Shown here piece after piece: positions 5,758-8,391 of a stretch of 8,391 nt of DNA (position 1 is the first letter of the stretch; each line of letters opens with the position of its first letter). This DNA is from Candidatus Zixiibacteriota bacterium (GTDB lineage Bacteria; Zixibacteria; MSB-5A5; GN15; FEB-12). Position numbers and translations under genes: made by a program. The notes under the pieces are model-generated. The model saw only the letters and a list, made by a program, of their open reading frames with translations, was not told the DNA's origin and made no database searches. The stretch is from positions 1-8,391 of the forward strand of contig QNAG01000113.1 in assembly GCA_003641415.1 (NCBI GenBank), written 5' to 3'.

Positions 5758-6123
5758 ATGATTCAAGAATACACTATCCTGAATGTCGCCGACAATTCCG
5801 GCGCTAAAAAAGCGATGTGTTTCCGTGTTCTTGGTGGGCGAAGACACGGAGCTTCAATCGGTGATGTCATTGTCGTGACGATCAAAGAAGCTATCCCCGG
5901 CGGTGCAGTGAAAAAATCTGAGGTCTGTCGAGCGGTTGTAGTAAGGACGAAATCGTCACTATCTCGAAAGGATGGCTCGATTATCCGTTTTGCGGATAAT
6001 GCTGCAGTTATCCTTAACGAGCAGATGGAGCCGCGCGGGACTCGAATTTTCGGGCCAGTGGCACGTGAACTAAGAGATAAGAAATTCATGAAGATAGTAT
6101 CCCTCGCACCAGAGGTGCTGTAG
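5758..6123 (+). CDS. rplN: 50S ribosomal protein L14 (uL14)
   Basis: L14 sits at the subunit interface of 50S and takes part in bridges to 16S rRNA; in many bacteria it is also the target of the silencing factor RsfS. The 121-residue product is family length (E. coli 123). It starts MIQEYTILNVADNSGAKKAM and shows FRVLGGRRHGASIGDVIVV. It then has GGAVKKSEVCRAVVVRTKS, FADNAAVILNEQMEPRGTRI and FGPVARELRDKKFMKIVSLA. The start ATG 5758 is preceded by AAGGATGA at 5743-5750. It is the first gene of the classical spc operon. Confidence 0.98.
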   Translation: MIQEYTILNVADNSGAKKAMCFRVLGGRRHGASIGDVIVVTIKEAIPGGAVKKSEVCRAVVVRTKSSLSRKDGSIIRFADNAAVILNEQMEPRGTRIFGPVARELRDKKFMKIVSLAPEVL

Positions 6124-6139
6124 CGAAGAGCGAATTGAT

Positions 6140-6457
6140 ATGCTGATTAAAAAAGGCGACACCGTTTATATTAGAAGCGGACAGGATAAGGGAAGAACCG
6201 GTAGGGTTCTACATGTTGATAAAGCTAAGAATAGGATTTTAGTTGAGGGTGTGAACATGAGAAAGAAACACCAGAAACCCACTGAAAAATCTCCTCAGGG
6301 AGGCATCATTACCATTGAAGCTTCTATCAACGTAACTAATGTTTCTCTGTACAGTTCTACCCTAGGTGGTCCAACTAAGATTACTACCAAGATTATCACA
6401 GATGGTGGTAGAAAAAAAAGAGTTCGTGTCTGCCGGAAAACAGGCGAAGAGATTTGA
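6140..6457 (+). CDS. rplX: 50S ribosomal protein L24 (uL24)
   Basis: L24 is an assembly-initiating 23S rRNA binder near the tunnel exit. The 105-residue product (E. coli 104) carries a KOW motif at its N terminus, KKGDTVYIRSGQDKGRTGRV. It then has the conserved VEGVNMRKKHQKPTEKSPQG and GGIITIEASINVTNVSLY. The C terminus, RKKRVRVCRKTGEEI, follows the common non-enteric pattern. The ATG at 6140 has GAAGAG at 6125-6130 with 9 bases of spacing, and the gap after rplN is 16 bases. Confidence 0.97.
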   Translation: MLIKKGDTVYIRSGQDKGRTGRVLHVDKAKNRILVEGVNMRKKHQKPTEKSPQGGIITIEASINVTNVSLYSSTLGGPTKITTKIITDGGRKKRVRVCRKTGEEI

Positions 6458-6472
6458 GGTAGCATTGCTATG
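6458..6472 (+). promoter_or_regulatory. Possible small hairpin over the rplE start
   Basis: TAGC (6460-6463), ATT and GCTA (6467-6470) form a 4-bp stem with a 3-base loop, which a G-U pair (6459 with 6471) could extend. It covers part of the Shine-Dalgarno GAGG (6456-6459) and the first bases of the rplE ATG (6470-6472). In E. coli, S8 represses the spc operon by binding the mRNA at the rplX-rplE junction, so the place is right. However, the stem is short and I cannot see the S8-binding core, so it may be chance. Confidence 0.25.
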
Positions 6473-7009
6473 CCAAGGCTGAAAGATAAATACGAACAAG
6501 AAGTTGCTCCTAAGTTAATGAAGGATAACCAGTACCATTCGGTATTAGAAATTCCGCGCATAACCAAAATCACGATCAATATTGGTGTTGGTGAAGCAAC
6601 TGAGAACTCGAAGGCGCTAGATGCGGCTGTTGACGATCTATCTAAGATTACGGGCCGTAAACCATTGATCACTCGCGCACGTAAGAGTATATCAAATTTC
6701 AAACTACGCGAGGGTGCTCCGATAGGGTGTTGTGTCACTTTAAGACGTGATGCTATGTGGGAGTTCTTCGATCGTTTGGTGAATATCGCCATGCCCCGAA
6801 TTCGTGACTTTAGAGGAGTTAGCCCCAAGTCATTTGACGGACGTGGTAATTACAACCTTGGACTTAAAGAGCAGCTTATTTTTCCGGAAATCGACCTTGA
6901 TAAAATAGATAAAATACGCGGAATGAATGTTTCCATCACTACAACAGCCAAGACTGATGATGAAAGCAGACAGTTATTGTCTGCAATGGGTGTACCATTC
7001 CGCAAGTAG
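6470..7009 (+). CDS. rplE: 50S ribosomal protein L5 (uL5)
   Basis: L5 binds 5S rRNA together with L18, forms part of the central protuberance and touches P-site tRNA. The 179-residue product equals the E. coli length. It begins MPRLKDKYEQEVAPKLMKD and shows IPRITKITINIGVGEA, then the loop KITGRKPLITRARKSISNFK and REGAPIGCCVTLRRDAMWEF. It continues with IAMPRIRDFRGVSPKSFDGR, GNYNLGLKEQLIFPEIDLDK and the C-terminal TDDESRQLLSAMGVPF. The start ATG 6470 follows GAGG at 6456-6459 by 10 bases. It ends in TAG, whose last bases belong to the AGGAG ribosome binding site of rpsN. Confidence 0.98.
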   Translation: MPRLKDKYEQEVAPKLMKDNQYHSVLEIPRITKITINIGVGEATENSKALDAAVDDLSKITGRKPLITRARKSISNFKLREGAPIGCCVTLRRDAMWEFFDRLVNIAMPRIRDFRGVSPKSFDGRGNYNLGLKEQLIFPEIDLDKIDKIRGMNVSITTTAKTDDESRQLLSAMGVPFRK

Positions 7010-7016
7010 GAGTTGT

Positions 7017-7202
7017 ATGGCAAAGAAGTGTCTTTTAGAAAAACAGAGCCGCAAATCGAAATACAAGGTGCGGGAATATAACCGTTGTCGACGATGCGGA
7101 CGACCAAGAGCTTTCATGCGTCGTTTTGGACTTTGTCGTATTTGCTTTAGACAGATGGCACTGGCGGGAGAGCTCCCGGGTGTGGTCAAGGCCAGTTGGT
7201 AG
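7017..7202 (+). CDS. rpsN: 30S ribosomal protein S14, zinc-binding type Z (uS14)
   Basis: S14 completes the 30S head and is needed late in assembly. This is the short zinc-ribbon form: 61 residues starting at ATG 7017, against about 100 for the zinc-free E. coli form. The ribbon ligands are Cys24 and Cys27 (RCRRCGRPR) and Cys40 and Cys43 (LCRICFRQM). The C terminus ELPGVVKASW is the family ending. The frame stays open upstream into rplE to 6927, but that part encodes nothing S14-like. The ATG at 7017 with AGGAG at 7008-7012 gives the correct MAKKCLLEKQ start. Spacing is tight (4 bases). It lies 7 bases after rplE. The gene is sometimes called rpsZ. Confidence 0.97.
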   Translation: MAKKCLLEKQSRKSKYKVREYNRCRRCGRPRAFMRRFGLCRICFRQMALAGELPGVVKASW

Positions 7203-7228
7203 GATTTGTTGTGATTGGAGCTAATTAA

Positions 7229-7630
7229 ATGAGCATGACCGACCCAATTGCTGACCTTCTAACTAGAATTCGGAACGGATCCAAGGCACAGAAAACTGCT
7301 GTGGATATTCCTGCTTCTAATTTGAAGAGGGAAATTGTACGGATTCTAAAAGAGCTCAGCTTTATCAAAGACATGGTGGAGTTACCAGATAAAAAACAAG
7401 GCATACTCCGAGTGTATCTCCGTTACGTGAAGGATGACAGGCCGGTTTTAAAAGGGATTCAACGCATTTCCCGTCCAGGGTTGCGTAGGTATTTAGATGC
7501 CGTGCAAGTGCGTCAGTCTACCTTTAATAACCGTGGGATTATTGTGGTGTCAACTTCGTCTGGCGTAATGACCAATTTTGAGGCTGCCAAAAAAGGTATT
7601 GGTGGCGAGGCGGTGCTGCGGTGCTGGTAA
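7229..7630 (+). CDS. rpsH: 30S ribosomal protein S8 (uS8)
   Basis: S8 binds the central domain of 16S rRNA and in E. coli also represses the spc operon. The 133-residue product (E. coli 130) begins MSMTDPIADLLTRIRNGSKA. It has IPASNLKREIVRILKELSFI, the middle LKGIQRISRPGLRRYLDA near residues 74-91, and VSTSSGVMTNFEAAKKGIGG. Two ATGs are possible, 7229 and 7235. GGAG at 7217-7220 lies 8 bases from the first and 14 from the second, so the first was chosen. The last residues, GEAVLRCW, differ a little from the usual GGEVL-YVW ending. It follows rpsN by 26 bases. Confidence 0.97.
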   Translation: MSMTDPIADLLTRIRNGSKAQKTAVDIPASNLKREIVRILKELSFIKDMVELPDKKQGILRVYLRYVKDDRPVLKGIQRISRPGLRRYLDAVQVRQSTFNNRGIIVVSTSSGVMTNFEAAKKGIGGEAVLRCW

Positions 7631-7645
7631 GGAAAGGACTGTAAG

Positions 7646-8188
7646 ATGTCGCGAGTTGGCAAAAAGCCGATACCGATACCGGATAAAACCAAAGTGGATA
7701 TCACTAACCAGGATGTTAATATAAGTGGGCCTCTGGGTAGCTTATCCATAACTATGCATCCCGATGTATCCGCTGTAGTTGAAAATAATGAGATTCAGGT
7801 AAAACGCCCTTCAGATCAGAAACGCCATCGAGCTCTACACGGCCTCACTAGAGCACTGATAAACAATATGATTGTTGGGGTAACCGAGGGTTTCAAGCGA
7901 GAGCTGAAAATTATTGGTGTCGGTTACCGGGCAGAGATGAGGGGATCTACTCTAATTTTGAACTTGGGCTATTCCCATCCTATCGTTCTGATGCCTCCCG
8001 AAGGGGTTTCAATTGAGGTTATTCCCAAGGAAAACAGGATGATTGTAAGCGGGATTGATAAACAAATGGTTGGCCAGTGTGCGGCTAAAATACGCTCGCT
8101 CCGGAAACCCGAGCCATACAAGGGGAAGGGTATCCGATATGCAGGCGAGTATGTTCGGTCCAAGGTTGGCAAGAAGGCAGGCGCATAA
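7646..8188 (+). CDS. rplF: 50S ribosomal protein L6 (uL6)
   Basis: L6 is a two-domain protein at the base of the 50S stalk near the sarcin-ricin loop, which elongation factors contact. The product has 180 residues (E. coli 177). It starts MSRVGKKPIPIPDKTKVDIT and has ISGPLGSLSITMHPDVSAVV. Next come HRALHGLTRALINNMIVGV, GFKRELKIIGVGYRAEMRG and LNLGYSHPIVLMPPEGVSIE. The C-terminal domain ends with RKPEPYKGKGIRYAGEYVR, the family signature. The ATG at 7646 has AAAGGA at 7633-7638 with 7 bases of spacing. The gap after rpsH is 15 bases. Confidence 0.98.
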   Translation: MSRVGKKPIPIPDKTKVDITNQDVNISGPLGSLSITMHPDVSAVVENNEIQVKRPSDQKRHRALHGLTRALINNMIVGVTEGFKRELKIIGVGYRAEMRGSTLILNLGYSHPIVLMPPEGVSIEVIPKENRMIVSGIDKQMVGQCAAKIRSLRKPEPYKGKGIRYAGEYVRSKVGKKAGA

Positions 8189-8207
8189 GCTAAGAATGGT
8201 GTAAACA

Positions 8208-8391
8208 ATGGCTGATAAAAATATTCAGAAAGCAAAAAGAGCAAAGCGTCGTCGTCGTAAAGTGCGCGGAATTATTTCAGGCACAGCCCAACGTCCGCGT
8301 TTGACCGTGTGCAAATCACTCAAAAATGTGTTTGCGCAGATTATTGATGATGAAAAAGGGGTCACCCTTGTATCAGCAGCTTCGAATTCCA
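8208..8391 (+). CDS. rplR: 50S ribosomal protein L18 (uL18), N-terminal part (partial)
   Basis: L18 binds 5S rRNA and, with L5, brings it into the central protuberance. The gene runs off the window end: 61 codons and one base are present, about half of a usual 115-120-residue protein. The start ATG 8208 gives MADKNIQKAKRAKRRRRKVR, a basic N terminus. It continues with IISGTAQRPRLTVCKSLKNV and FAQIIDDEKGVTLVSAASNS, which match the family pattern of RPRL-V-S-K-iyaQiIDD-G-TL--aS. The ribosome binding site is weak: only GGTG at 8198-8201 in the 19-base gap from rplF. Translation coupled to rplF is a possible explanation. It occupies the standard position before rpsE, which lies outside the window. 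Confidence 0.95.
   Translation, partial: MADKNIQKAKRAKRRRRKVRGIISGTAQRPRLTVCKSLKNVFAQIIDDEKGVTLVSAASNS

Noticed and set aside
6295..6828. Minus-strand open frame of 177 codons over rplX and rplE
   Set aside because: It is a shadow of real coding sequence, with no family resemblance.
6927..7016. N-terminal extension of S14 reaching into rplE
   Set aside because: It reads rplE in the wrong frame and gives no S14-like residues; the ATG at 7017 has a proper ribosome binding site and the family N terminus.
1..8391. An undescribed system, inserted cargo gene, intein or mobile element within the cluster
   Set aside because: Every base is accounted for by canonical genes in canonical order with gaps of 58 bases or less; no insertion was found.

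Overview
The window is a stretch of a bacterial chromosome holding the conserved ribosomal protein supercluster: the end of the str operon, the whole S10 operon and the first half of the spc operon. All genes lie on the + strand and are tightly packed. In order they are tuf (3' end only), rpsJ, rplC, rplD, rplW, rplB, rpsS, rplV, rpsC, rplP, rpmC, rpsQ, rplN, rplX, rplE, rpsN (zinc form), rpsH, rplF and rplR (5' part only). The gene order is canonical, no gene is missing or inserted, and no frameshift was seen. Every product was identified by reading its translation against remembered family sequences; no search was run.

Organism: an uncultured-looking bacterium with G+C in the mid-40s by eye. 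It is neither an enterobacterium nor a typical Firmicute. L2 carries a DHPM motif in place of DHPH, as remembered from Bacteroidetes and some Desulfobacterota. S14 is the short zinc-ribbon form. L22 has an RFQSMGRIFR hairpin tip. This mixture suggests the FCB group or a neighbouring candidate phylum (Zixibacteria, KSB1 or Marinimicrobia type), but that placement is a low-confidence inference.

Layout: bases 1-178 finish EF-Tu. Only 15 bases later rpsJ begins, so there is no room for an E. coli-type S10 leader with its L4-responsive attenuator, and str and S10 are probably co-transcribed. Bases 194-5699 are the S10 genes, with gaps of 6-34 bases and two stop/start overlaps (rplD/rplW and rplP/rpmC). 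A 58-base gap, the largest in the window, separates rpsQ from rplN and marks the S10/spc boundary. Bases 5758-8391 are the spc genes. No terminator, convincing promoter, RNA gene, mobile element or CRISPR array was found, and no stretch over 300 bases lacks a gene.

The products build both ribosomal subunits: S10, S19, S3, S17, S14 and S8 for 30S, and L3, L4, L23, L2, L22, L16, L29, L14, L24, L5, L6 and L18 for 50S. EF-Tu brings aminoacyl-tRNA to the finished ribosome. I see no undescribed system here. The unusual points are long low-complexity C-terminal tails on the adjacent genes rplV (lysine-rich) and rpsC (Arg/Gly/Pro-rich), a non-standard L22 hairpin tip at the exit-tunnel constriction, and loss of the PrmB methylation glutamine in L3.
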